Below are positions 1-5,066 of a stretch of 5,066 nucleotides of DNA, in pieces. Numbering within the stretch: the first letter of the stretch is position 1; every line of letters begins with the position of its first letter. Origin of the DNA: Acidobacteriota bacterium (GTDB taxonomy: Bacteria; Acidobacteriota; Polarisedimenticolia; JAPUIV01); the NCBI GenBank assembly GCA_027296665.1, contig JAPUIV010000129.1, forward strand, positions 1-5,066, read 5' to 3'. A program made the position numbers and the translations under genes. The notes below the pieces were generated by a model. It saw only the letters and a list, made by a program, of their open reading frames with translations. It searched no databases and had not been told where the DNA came from.

Positions 1-632
1 ACCTGATGAACCTTGGCGCCGACTCCCTCCATTTTCTCGGTTGGGGCACTGCCTTCTTCGACGCCGACAATGACGGCTGGCTGGATCTGTTCGTCGCCAA
101 CGGCCACGTCTACGCCGGGATCGACAAGCTGGGGATCGGCACTACCTTCCTGGAGAGGAACCAGTTCTTCCGGAACCAGGCGGGAAAGCGGTTCCTGCAG
201 TCGGCCGGAGCCGGCGGGCCGGGACTCCAGGTCCGCCTATCCAGCCGCGGCGCCGCCTTCGGCGACTACGACAACGACGGCGACATCGACATCCTGGTGA
301 TCAATGTGAACCAGCCGCCCACCCTTCTTCGCAACGAGACCGGCAACCGCAACTCCTGGATCCAGTTCCGCTTGAAGGGAACCAGGAGCAACCGGAACGG
401 GTTCGGCGCCAAGATCCGGGTGGAATGGGGCGAACACAAGTTATTCGCCGAAGCGCGGAGCAGTTCCAGCATCCTCTCCCAGAACGATTCCCGGATCCAT
501 TTCGGTCTCGGAGAATCGGTCGATCGCGTCGATCGGGTGGAGATCGCGTGGCCGAGCGGGATCCGTCAGATCTTGACCGATCTTCCGGCGAACCGTCTGC
601 ACGAGGTCACGGAATCGGAGGAAGGGAAATGA
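1..632 (+). CDS. FG-GAP / ASPIC-UnbV repeat protein, C-terminal part (CRTAC1-like), 5' truncated
   Basis: The frame is open to the left edge, so the ATG at 6 is probably internal and the gene starts outside the window; relatives are usually 500 residues or more. Counting from that ATG, two FG-GAP/VCBS-type calcium loops are visible: D19-A-D21-N-D23-G with D27, in a stretch ending FVANGH, and D87-Y-D89-N-D91-G-D93 with D95. Residues about 130-200 are a typical ASPIC/UnbV domain, starting NGFGAKIRVE and including SQNDSRIHFGLGE and VEIAWPSG. Family knowledge: FG-GAP repeats form beta-propeller blades that bind calcium, and such proteins are normally exported or surface bound. The signal peptide would lie outside the window. 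The role (adhesion, matrix or polysaccharide binding) is inference. The stop overlaps an ATG as ATGA, but no credible plus-strand gene follows; the next gene is convergent, 13 bp away. Confidence 0.93.
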   Translation, partial: LMNLGADSLHFLGWGTAFFDADNDGWLDLFVANGHVYAGIDKLGIGTTFLERNQFFRNQAGKRFLQSAGAGGPGLQVRLSSRGAAFGDYDNDGDIDILVINVNQPPTLLRNETGNRNSWIQFRLKGTRSNRNGFGAKIRVEWGEHKLFAEARSSSSILSQNDSRIHFGLGESVDRVDRVEIAWPSGIRQILTDLPANRLHEVTESEEGK

Positions 633-645
633 GTCGGAAGGGAAC

Positions 646-1146
646 TCAGGGAGAATCGGAATCGGGAGCTGGCGAGGGGACCTGCTTCCGTTCCCCGCTA
701 CCGCTGTTCCTGTTAGTAGGTGGAACCAGGCCGCGGCGGGCGAAAAATTTATTTACCACCCAACTGGGCGCGTGGATCTTCCGGTAGGCGCCGGTCTTCG
801 TCTCGAACACACCATCCCCGTTCATGTCCCACAGGCCGTACTCGAAGGGGGCCCGGCCATCCTCGTCAATGATGACGGCGAAGCGATTCCCGTCGATGCT
901 CCATACCACGTAGAGGGGATACTGCCTCCCCACGAAACCGACTGCCTTGGTCTCCTCCCCCTCGATCAACGGAGTGAGGTCGAGCCATTTGCGGCCCTGC
1001 CGCTTGCCTTCCTTCCATACCGGCACCTCCCACCCCTGCGGGCGGAGTTCCATCTTCTCACCGAAATCTTCCGCGGGAGAGGGAGAGGACGACACAGCAA
1101 GAGCCAGGCAGGCGGCGGCCAGGAACGGAACTGGTGAAGGTCTCAT
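646..1146 (-). CDS. Small secreted protein of unknown function with EF-hand-like loop
   Basis: I do not recognise this 166-residue family. The start at 1146 is favoured because it gives a plausible Sec signal peptide: MRPS, then a hydrophobic run at about 7-19, then a likely cleavage SPA|ED after residue 25. The mature part is rich in W, G and charged residues. It includes a segment IIDEDGRAPFEYGLWDMNGD in which D107-M-N109-G-D111-G-V-F-E115 matches the DxNxDGxxE calcium-loop pattern. The tail from about 140 is a low-complexity P/S/G region. Calcium binding and a periplasmic or extracellular location are inferences. No Shine-Dalgarno lies close to the ATG; a GGGAGG is 21 nt upstream, too far to act. 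A TATAAT ends 7 nt before the ATG, so the mRNA may be leaderless. The gene lies 56 bp downstream of the LOG-like gene on the same strand. A plus-strand ORF overlaps it, but that lacks any recognisable domain. Confidence 0.75.
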   Translation of the reverse strand: MRPSPVPFLAAACLALAVSSSPSPAEDFGEKMELRPQGWEVPVWKEGKRQGRKWLDLTPLIEGEETKAVGFVGRQYPLYVVWSIDGNRFAVIIDEDGRAPFEYGLWDMNGDGVFETKTGAYRKIHAPSWVVNKFFARRGLVPPTNRNSGSGERKQVPSPAPDSDSP

Positions 1147-1153
1147 GATGATA

Positions 1154-1159
1154 ATTATA
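1154..1159 (-). promoter_or_regulatory. Candidate -10 box (TATAAT) for a leaderless transcript
   Basis: A perfect TATAAT on the minus strand ends 7 nt before the ATG at 1146, so transcription would begin at or next to the start codon. There is no adequate Shine-Dalgarno, as expected for a leaderless gene. The hexamer 17 bp upstream (TGGCCG, 1182-1177) matches the -35 consensus at only 3 of 6 positions. The AT-rich patch stands out in otherwise GC-rich DNA. Confidence 0.4.
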
Positions 1160-1197
1160 GCCGGATTCCTCCCGGCCGGCCACTCGAGAACCGGATG

Positions 1198-1220
1198 AAA
1201 AATCAGGCCTCCATATGGCC
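1198..1220 (-). terminator. Weak candidate intrinsic terminator at the end of the LOG-like gene
   Basis: On the minus strand, GGCC (1220-1217), a 7-nt loop and GGCC (1209-1206) can form a short 4-bp GC stem. It is followed by the TGA stop and a run of five T (1202-1198). The stem is shorter than in typical intrinsic terminators and three bases separate it from the T run, so partial termination at best is likely. If it works, it would separate the LOG-like gene from the secreted-protein gene downstream. Confidence 0.22.
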
Positions 1221-1853
1221 GTCGGGATGGCGGTTGGCCGCTACGGTCCGATAATAGGGCAGCAGTTTCTCGCGGTAAATCTTGTCCAGTTTGTCCATGA
1301 GGGCCTTCGGCTCGGTATCGGTCACCACATGGGCGCCGGTATCTTTCCGGATGAAGCCGAGGATCTCCTGGATGTGATCGGAAATCCCGCCGGTGCCCAG
1401 GAGAACCCCGATCACCTTTCCCTCATCGTAGGCGATGGCGAACTCCCCCAGGGTCCCGGAACGGCCCCCCATGAGGATGACGAAATCACAGGAGCGGATG
1501 TTCTCGATCTCACGGCCCATCAGGCCGCTGCCGGTGTAAATGATCGCGTCGTACGCCCGGTAGGGGGATTTGTAGCGCAGGGCATGTTCCTCGAAGTTCA
1601 GGGCGGGAGAGATGCCGATGGTGATCCCCGACTCCTCCTTGGCTCCCAGGATCGCCTCGTGCGGCAGGCCGGGGCAGGCGCCGGTGATCAGGATCCAGCC
1701 CCGGCGGGCGATCTCCCGGCCCGTTTCCCGCGCCGTGGCCAGGATCGCGGCATCCAGGGCCCCGCCGGCCGAGCCCATGACGCCTGCCTTGATTTTAAGA
1801 TGTTTCTCGTTCTCGACGTGCGGCGGGGAAAGCGACGGCGGGGGCTTCTTCAT
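1203..1853 (-). CDS. LOG/SLOG-family Rossmann nucleotide-binding protein (TIGR00725-like)
   Basis: This 216-residue protein has the hallmarks of the LOG/lysine-decarboxylase-like Rossmann superfamily. There is a first-strand loop G24-V-M-G27-S-A-G-G31, a second glycine segment ILITGACPGLPHEA (about 54-67), and the signature GREIENIRSCDFVILMGG running into RSGTLGEF (113-138). The GGxxGTLxE spacing fits TIGR00725-type proteins better than the PGGxGTxxE of cytokinin-activating LOG enzymes. R114 and E137 align with the conserved Arg and Glu of LOG enzymes. Family knowledge: relatives bind nucleotides or hydrolyse nucleoside monophosphates; the substrate here cannot be told. The protein should be cytoplasmic. 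The start at 1853 is chosen because its ATG overlaps the TGA of the upstream pspC-like gene (ATGA), implying translational coupling; the longer open frame upstream merely runs through that gene. The N-terminal 20 residues (PPPSLSPP, then charged) look like an unstructured extension. Confidence 0.88.
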   Translation of the reverse strand: MKKPPPSLSPPHVENEKHLKIKAGVMGSAGGALDAAILATARETGREIARRGWILITGACPGLPHEAILGAKEESGITIGISPALNFEEHALRYKSPYRAYDAIIYTGSGLMGREIENIRSCDFVILMGGRSGTLGEFAIAYDEGKVIGVLLGTGGISDHIQEILGFIRKDTGAHVVTDTEPKALMDKLDKIYREKLLPYYRTVAANRHPDGHMEA

Positions 1854-2359
1854 TCCGCGGACGGTTCCGGCTTCTCCCGTCGAAGGTGTTCGTAGATCAG
1901 ATAGGCCCCGACACCCACCAGCCCCGCCGGCCAGATGATCCCCCACCAGCGCGACCAGGAGATCTGGATATTGAACACACCGACCCCGTTCAGGAAGAAC
2001 AGCAGGCCGACCAGGAGCACGACGATACCCATGATGAAGGTTTTCTGGCCGCCCTTCTCGCCGCGGCCCCGGTTCCTCCAGGTCTTCTCCAGCCTGCCGC
2101 CGACATCCCGGACGGTCGACACCACCTTCTCGCGGGCCTTCTCGGTTCGATTGAATGAATCGGTCGATTCCTCTTCCGGATTCGGCGGGATCAGGAACCA
2201 CGCGAGGAGGTACAGAATGACACCGACGCCGCCATAAAAAGCCAGTAGGATCATGACGATCCGGAGCAGCGTCGAGTCCAGATTAAAATACTCGGCCAGC
2301 CCCCCGCAGACGCCGGCAACCTTGCAATCCGTCTTGGACCGAAACGCCTTCTTGGCCAT
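1850..2359 (-). CDS. PspC-domain inner-membrane protein
   Basis: This is a 169-residue membrane protein. Residues about 5-60 are a PspC domain: a basic start (FRSKTDCKVAGVCGGLAEYF), then DSTLLRIVMILL leading into the first membrane segment (about 33-57), ending AWFLIPP. A charged, probably cytoplasmic linker (about 61-106) follows. Two more membrane segments come next, about 108-129 and 139-157. Their pattern, with FFLNGVGVF and a WW pair before GIIWPAGLVGVG, resembles the LiaI/LiaF-type or DUF5668 membrane region. Family knowledge: PspC proteins take part in envelope-stress sensing, in enterobacteria by relieving PspA control of PspF. No pspA or pspF is present here, so a stress role is inference. 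The ATG at 2359 is chosen because AGGAGGT lies just upstream; an in-frame ATG at 2404 would place that site inside the coding region and precede the -10 box. First gene of the pair with the LOG-like protein. Confidence 0.9.
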   Translation of the reverse strand: MAKKAFRSKTDCKVAGVCGGLAEYFNLDSTLLRIVMILLAFYGGVGVILYLLAWFLIPPNPEEESTDSFNRTEKAREKVVSTVRDVGGRLEKTWRNRGRGEKGGQKTFIMGIVVLLVGLLFFLNGVGVFNIQISWSRWWGIIWPAGLVGVGAYLIYEHLRREKPEPSAE

Positions 2360-2363
2360 TCCC

Positions 2364-2370
2364 ACCTCCT
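2364..2370 (-). promoter_or_regulatory. Strong Shine-Dalgarno of the pspC-like gene
   Basis: AGGAGGT on the minus strand, with 4 nt between the motif and the ATG at 2359. It decides the start against the in-frame ATG at 2404, which would add 15 residues (MARKYTGPLQEEEVG) unrelated to the PspC domain. Confidence 0.8.
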
Positions 2371-2386
2371 CTTCCTGAAGAGGTCC

Positions 2387-2416
2387 AGTATACTTCCGGG
2401 CCATGGTCAACCGCAA
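2387..2416 (-). promoter_or_regulatory. Candidate promoter of the pspC-like/LOG-like operon
   Basis: TATACT (2392-2387, 5 of 6 consensus bases) with TTGCGG (2416-2411, 3 of 6) 18 bp upstream. The predicted start of transcription near 2380 leaves about 20 nt of leader containing the Shine-Dalgarno. A better -35 match, TTGACC at 2410-2405, lies only 12 bp from the -10, too close for normal sigma70 use. Confidence 0.4.
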
Positions 2417-2429
2417 CCCCCGCTTGACC
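2405..2429. repeat. Inverted repeat GGTCAA-N13-TTGACC between divergent genes
   Basis: Two exact 6-bp arms (2405-2410 and 2424-2429) face each other across 13 bp. Aligned as 10-base half sites, GCGGTTGACC (minus) and CCGCTTGACC (plus) agree at 8 positions. The right arm is also the -35 of the plus-strand promoter, and the left arm lies inside the spacer of the minus-strand promoter. A dimeric regulator bound here could control both genes. The arms resemble -35 boxes, so chance or promoter duplication is also possible. Confidence 0.35.
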
Positions 2430-2452
2430 CGGTTTCCGCCCGGGCATATGAT
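2424..2452 (+). promoter_or_regulatory. Sigma70-type promoter of the amidohydrolase gene
   Basis: TTGACC (2424-2429) and TATGAT (2447-2452) each match consensus at 5 of 6 positions and are separated by the ideal 17 bp. Transcription would begin near 2459-2460, leaving a leader of about 21 nt before the ATG at 2481. This supports that ATG and hence the lipoprotein signal, although no clear Shine-Dalgarno lies in the leader. Confidence 0.6.
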
Positions 2453-2480
2453 CCGGTTTTCCCCGACACCGGACCCCTGA

Positions 2481-4187
2481 ATGTTGATCGACCCGGAAAA
2501 ATCCTGGCGCCCCGGTTCCCTGTTGCTGGCGGCTCTCCTGGCAACCGGCGCGGCCGGTTGCGGCTGGACGGAGGAGAAAGAGATGGCCGATCTGGTTCTC
2601 ACCAACGCCCATATCCTGACGCTGGAGCCGGAGCAGCCCCGGGCGGAAGCTATCGCGGTCCGGAACGGCAGGATCTGGAAGGTCGGGAGTACCGCCGATA
2701 TCCTCGCGGCCGCCGGACCCGATACGGAACGGATCGACCTGGGAGGCAAGCTGGTCCTGCCGGGTCTCACCGACGCCCACGGACACTTGATGGGGCTTGG
2801 CGACCACCTGGCCAACCTCGATGTCACCGGCACCCAGTCGGCCCAGGAAGTCGCCGGCATGGTGGCCGAACGAGCGGACGGCGCGGCCGAAGGGGAATGG
2901 ATCCTGGGCCGCGGCTGGGATCAGAATGACTGGAGCACCAAGGAGTTTCCCGATCATAGCGGATTGACCCGCGCCGCCCCCGGTAACCCCGTTGTCCTGC
3001 GGCGGGTCGACGGGCACGCCGTCTGGCTGAACGCGCGGGCCTTGGAGATTGCCGGGATCACCGCAGCCACTCCCGATCCGCCGGGCGGGAAAATCGAACG
3101 GGCCGGGGGCCACCCCACCGGCATTCTGATCGACAACGCGGTCGACCTGGTCCAGAAGTGGATCCCGGAGCCGTCCCGTGACGAACAGCTCCGGCGCCTC
3201 GAGGCTGCCTCCCGCGCCTGCCTGCGCGACGGGCTGACCTCGATCCACGATGCCGGCATCGACTGGGACCGGGTCGGCCTGTACCAGGAAATGATCGACC
3301 AGGGCCGCCTGAAACTCCGGATCTACGCCATGATCGGTATCGAACCGACAGAGAATCGAACCGAGCTGCGACCGCCGATCGTCGATTACGGCAACGGCAT
3401 GCTGGCCGTCCGCAGCATCAAGCTGTACATGGACGGAGCCCTCGGCTCGCGCGGCGCCGCCCTGCTCGAACCGTACGCCGATGACCCGGAAAACCGCGGC
3501 CTGCTGATCCACCCCGCCGCAAAGGTCACCGCCGTCGCCGCCGAGGCGATGGCCACCGGCTATCAAGTCAACATCCACGCCATCGGCGACCGGGGCAACC
3601 GGCTGGCCCTCGACGCCCTCGAGGAGGCAACGCGGCAGGCCCCCATAGGAGCCGCCCTGCGCCACCGGATCGAGCACGCCCAGGTGCTGGAGGATGCCGA
3701 TATCCCCCGCTTCGCCAAGCTCGGCGTCATCGCCTCGATGCAGCCGACCCACTGCACCTCCGACATGTACTGGGCCGCCGAGAGGCTGGGAGAGACCCGC
3801 GCGCGCGGCGCCTACGCCTGGAACCGACTGCGGCAAACCGGCGCCCGGCTGGCCTGCGGTTCCGACTTTCCGGTGGAATCCCAGGCGCCCCTCGAGGGGA
3901 TCTACGCGGCGGTGACCCGGCAGGATCGGAAGGGCTGGCCGGCAGGAGGCTGGCACCCGGAGGAGCGTATGAGCCTGGAGGAGGCGATCCGGTGCTTCAC
4001 CATCGACGCGGCGTACGCCGCCTTCGAGGAGGAGCATCGCGGCACCATCCGGCCCGGCAAGAGGGCCGACTTCACGGTGCTCGACAACGACATCACCGCT
4101 CTGCCGCCGGAGGAGATCCTGAAGACCGGGATCGAGATGACCATCGTCGGCGGCGAGATCGTCTACCGGGCAGGAGACAAGAACTAG
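2481..4187 (+). CDS. YtcJ-like amidohydrolase (amidohydrolase_3 family), probable lipoprotein
   Basis: This complete 568-residue metal-dependent hydrolase has the YtcJ/amidohydrolase_3 order. A beta-sandwich start (ADLVLTNAHILTLEP, 36-50, and NGRIWKVGS) is followed by LVLPGLTDAHGH with the metal-binding H100 and H102. Then come RSIKLYMDGALGSRG (K314 is a candidate metal-bridging lysine), NIHAIGDRG (H366), RHRIEHAQ (H399), QPTHCTSDMYW (H424) and ACGSDFPVES (D462). GTIRPGKRADFTVLDND (521-537) returns to the sandwich domain. Family knowledge: members hydrolyse C-N bonds of amides or formamides; the substrate here is unknown. Residues 1-27 look like a lipoprotein signal: K7 and R10, a hydrophobic LLLAALLATG, then AAGC with C27. 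The -3 position is Ala rather than the usual Leu. An internal ATG at 2583 (residue 35) has a far better Shine-Dalgarno and would give a cytoplasmic 534-residue form. The gene is divergent from the pspC-like gene and convergent with the nuclease 9 bp away. Confidence 0.93.
   Translation: MLIDPEKSWRPGSLLLAALLATGAAGCGWTEEKEMADLVLTNAHILTLEPEQPRAEAIAVRNGRIWKVGSTADILAAAGPDTERIDLGGKLVLPGLTDAHGHLMGLGDHLANLDVTGTQSAQEVAGMVAERADGAAEGEWILGRGWDQNDWSTKEFPDHSGLTRAAPGNPVVLRRVDGHAVWLNARALEIAGITAATPDPPGGKIERAGGHPTGILIDNAVDLVQKWIPEPSRDEQLRRLEAASRACLRDGLTSIHDAGIDWDRVGLYQEMIDQGRLKLRIYAMIGIEPTENRTELRPPIVDYGNGMLAVRSIKLYMDGALGSRGAALLEPYADDPENRGLLIHPAAKVTAVAAEAMATGYQVNIHAIGDRGNRLALDALEEATRQAPIGAALRHRIEHAQVLEDADIPRFAKLGVIASMQPTHCTSDMYWAAERLGETRARGAYAWNRLRQTGARLACGSDFPVESQAPLEGIYAAVTRQDRKGWPAGGWHPEERMSLEEAIRCFTIDAAYAAFEEEHRGTIRPGKRADFTVLDNDITALPPEEILKTGIEMTIVGGEIVYRAGDKN
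2570..2585 (+). promoter_or_regulatory. Internal Shine-Dalgarno and alternative start in the amidohydrolase gene
   Basis: GGAGG (2570-2574), 8 nt and then ATG at 2583-2585. This is the only good ribosome site near the 5' end of the gene; the upstream ATG at 2481 has none. Use of it would remove the whole lipoprotein signal while keeping the complete enzyme, beginning MADLVLTNAH. Confidence 0.45.
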
Positions 4188-4196
4188 AATCGTTCC

Positions 4197-5066
4197 CTAA
4201 TCGAAGAACCGGAGCTGGCCGCCGCTCAGCGGCACGATCTGTATCTCCCGATCTCCCTGGGGGCGCTTCCGGACCCGGGCGACATGGGTCTTGCCGACAA
4301 TCGCCTCCATGCCCTCCCGGCGGGAAAAGGCCAGGAGGGCTGCCCGCTTCTCCCCCGCCTCTCCCTGCCCCATCTCCGCGACATAGCCATCCACCAGGCG
4401 GGCGCCCTCCTCCACCCGCGCCCGGATCGCCTCCGGACCCCTGGCAGAGACCGGTTTCCGGCGCGCCGGGCAGATCGATTCGTAATCGCACCACCGGCAG
4501 AGCGGGGTGACCTTGGGAGGAAACTCGGTGGCCGACTCGATCTGGCGGATCCGGCCGATCAGGTCATCCCGCAGGCTGAGCAACTGCTCCGGCGTCCGGG
4601 ACGAGGTGATGCTCTTTCCGAAGTAGAGATAATGCCAGACCAGGCGGACCGGGGTATCGGCGCCCAGCCGCTCCTGCAACCCGAGATGATAGATGGCGAG
4701 CTGCCGGTCGCGGGCGAAGTCATTTTTCGACGGAAGGCGCTTTCCCGTCTTGAAATCATGGATCTCGTGGATGCCGTCGTCGGCCAGGACCAGCCGGTCG
4801 ATGTAGCCCTGCATGCGGTACTTCCCCTCCGGGTCGAGTTGCACGGTGATCCGCTCCTCGATGCCGACCGTCTTGCCGCCGCGCGCCTCCTCCCCCAGCC
4901 GGAAGAAGTTCTCCAGGCAAGCCTTTCCCAACCGGCGGTAATCATCAGGGACGAACCCCGATTTGACCACCCGGACCCGGTCGCTCCAGTTCTTCTCCCA
5001 CAGCCGGTCGAAACGGGACATCGCTTCCTGGACCGCCTCCGGCGTGCCCACCCCTGCACCGGCGCG
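4197..5066 (-). CDS. PD-(D/E)XK nuclease, RecB family with Fe-S cysteines, 5' truncated
   Basis: The frame is open to the right edge; the GTG at 5051 is probably internal (residues AGAG precede it), so the N-terminus lies outside the window. Counting from that GTG, the nuclease core is clear. MQGYIDRLVL carries the first acidic residue D85, EIHDFKTGKR carries the D99-x-K101 catalytic pair, and RQLAIYHLGL has the QxxxY motif (Q117, Y121). TPLCRWCDYESICP supplies C185, C188 and C194. Family knowledge: in AddB- and Cas4-like nucleases these three cysteines plus one near the N-terminus hold a 4Fe-4S cluster; the fourth would be outside the window. About 90 residues after the cysteines form a C-terminal extension ending in GGQLRFFD. 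The role is likely DNA-end processing in repair or recombination. A Cas4 identity is not supported because no CRISPR genes are nearby. Any partner helicase would lie upstream, beyond the window. Confidence 0.9.
   Translation of the reverse strand, partial: RAGAGVGTPEAVQEAMSRFDRLWEKNWSDRVRVVKSGFVPDDYRRLGKACLENFFRLGEEARGGKTVGIEERITVQLDPEGKYRMQGYIDRLVLADDGIHEIHDFKTGKRLPSKNDFARDRQLAIYHLGLQERLGADTPVRLVWHYLYFGKSITSSRTPEQLLSLRDDLIGRIRQIESATEFPPKVTPLCRWCDYESICPARRKPVSARGPEAIRARVEEGARLVDGYVAEMGQGEAGEKRAALLAFSRREGMEAIVGKTHVARVRKRPQGDREIQIVPLSGGQLRFFD

Noticed and set aside
611..668. Repeated GGAATCGG / GGAAGGGAA-like words around the first convergent junction.
   Set aside because: Short, imperfect and irregularly spaced; they look like purine-rich coding sequence rather than an ordered repeat or a terminator stem.
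772..1137. A plus-strand open frame opposite the small secreted protein.
   Set aside because: No Shine-Dalgarno, signal or recognisable domain, while the minus-strand frame has a signal peptide and an EF-hand-like motif.
1174..1181. GGCCGGCC palindrome next to CTCGAG, considered as an operator or cloning scar.
   Set aside because: Short GC palindromes are common in DNA of this composition and no paired half sites extend it.
1854..2201. Upstream extension of the LOG-like frame to 2201, giving 332 residues.
   Set aside because: The extra 116 residues read through the pspC-like gene in another frame and are low-complexity Arg/Gly/Pro; the coupled ATG at 1853 is better.
2360..2860. Upstream extension of the pspC-like frame into the divergent region and the amidohydrolase.
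   Set aside because: The strong Shine-Dalgarno lies immediately before 2359, and the extra sequence is antisense to the amidohydrolase without domain similarity.
2283..4037. A 584-codon open frame on the minus strand opposite the amidohydrolase.
   Set aside because: Its translation is rich in Gly, Asp, Arg and Val without domains, and it overlaps both the amidohydrolase, which has all its metal-binding motifs, and the start of the pspC-like gene. It is a by-product of GC-rich codon use.
4440..5066. Nuclease considered as Cas4.
   Set aside because: No CRISPR repeats or cas genes in the window, and the C-terminal extension after the cysteines is longer than in typical Cas4.

Overview
The window looks like ordinary GC-rich bacterial chromosome (well above 60% GC by eye), densely packed, with no RNA genes, insertion sequences, CRISPR arrays or long repeats that I can see. 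An ASPIC/UnbV-type FG-GAP protein, a YtcJ-like amidohydrolase with a lipoprotein signal, a PspC protein and a free-standing Fe-S RecB-family nuclease together suggest a Gram-negative, Acidobacteriota-like or related lineage. That placement is an inference from gene content; no phylogenetic marker is present.

Layout: (1) 1-632, plus strand: C-terminal part of a CRTAC1-like, FG-GAP/ASPIC-UnbV surface protein, cut by the left edge. (2) 646-1146, minus strand: a small secreted protein of unknown function with an EF-hand-like calcium loop, convergent with (1). Its start codon sits 7 nt after a perfect TATAAT, suggesting a leaderless mRNA. (3) 1203-2359, minus strand: a two-gene operon in which a PspC-domain membrane protein is followed, through an ATGA stop/start overlap, by a TIGR00725-like LOG/SLOG Rossmann protein. 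(4) 2360-2480: a compact divergent promoter region. It has a good sigma70-type promoter for the plus-strand gene, a weaker one for the pspC-like gene, and an inverted TTGACC repeat between them. (5) 2481-4187, plus strand: complete amidohydrolase_3 (YtcJ-like) with a probable lipoprotein signal and an internal start preceded by a much better Shine-Dalgarno. (6) 4197-5066, minus strand: C-terminal part of a PD-(D/E)XK RecB-family nuclease with three cysteines of a probable 4Fe-4S cluster, cut by the right edge.

The only clear functional coupling is the PspC-like/LOG-like pair, which must be co-translated or nearly so. The small secreted protein lies 56 bp downstream on the same strand and may be reached by readthrough, but seems to have its own promoter. 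The amidohydrolase shares only the divergent promoter region with the pair. Both convergent junctions (13 bp and 9 bp) are too short for a dedicated terminator. I see no strong evidence for an undescribed multi-gene system; the most interesting candidates are the membrane-PspC plus nucleotide-binding LOG pair and the dual-start amidohydrolase.
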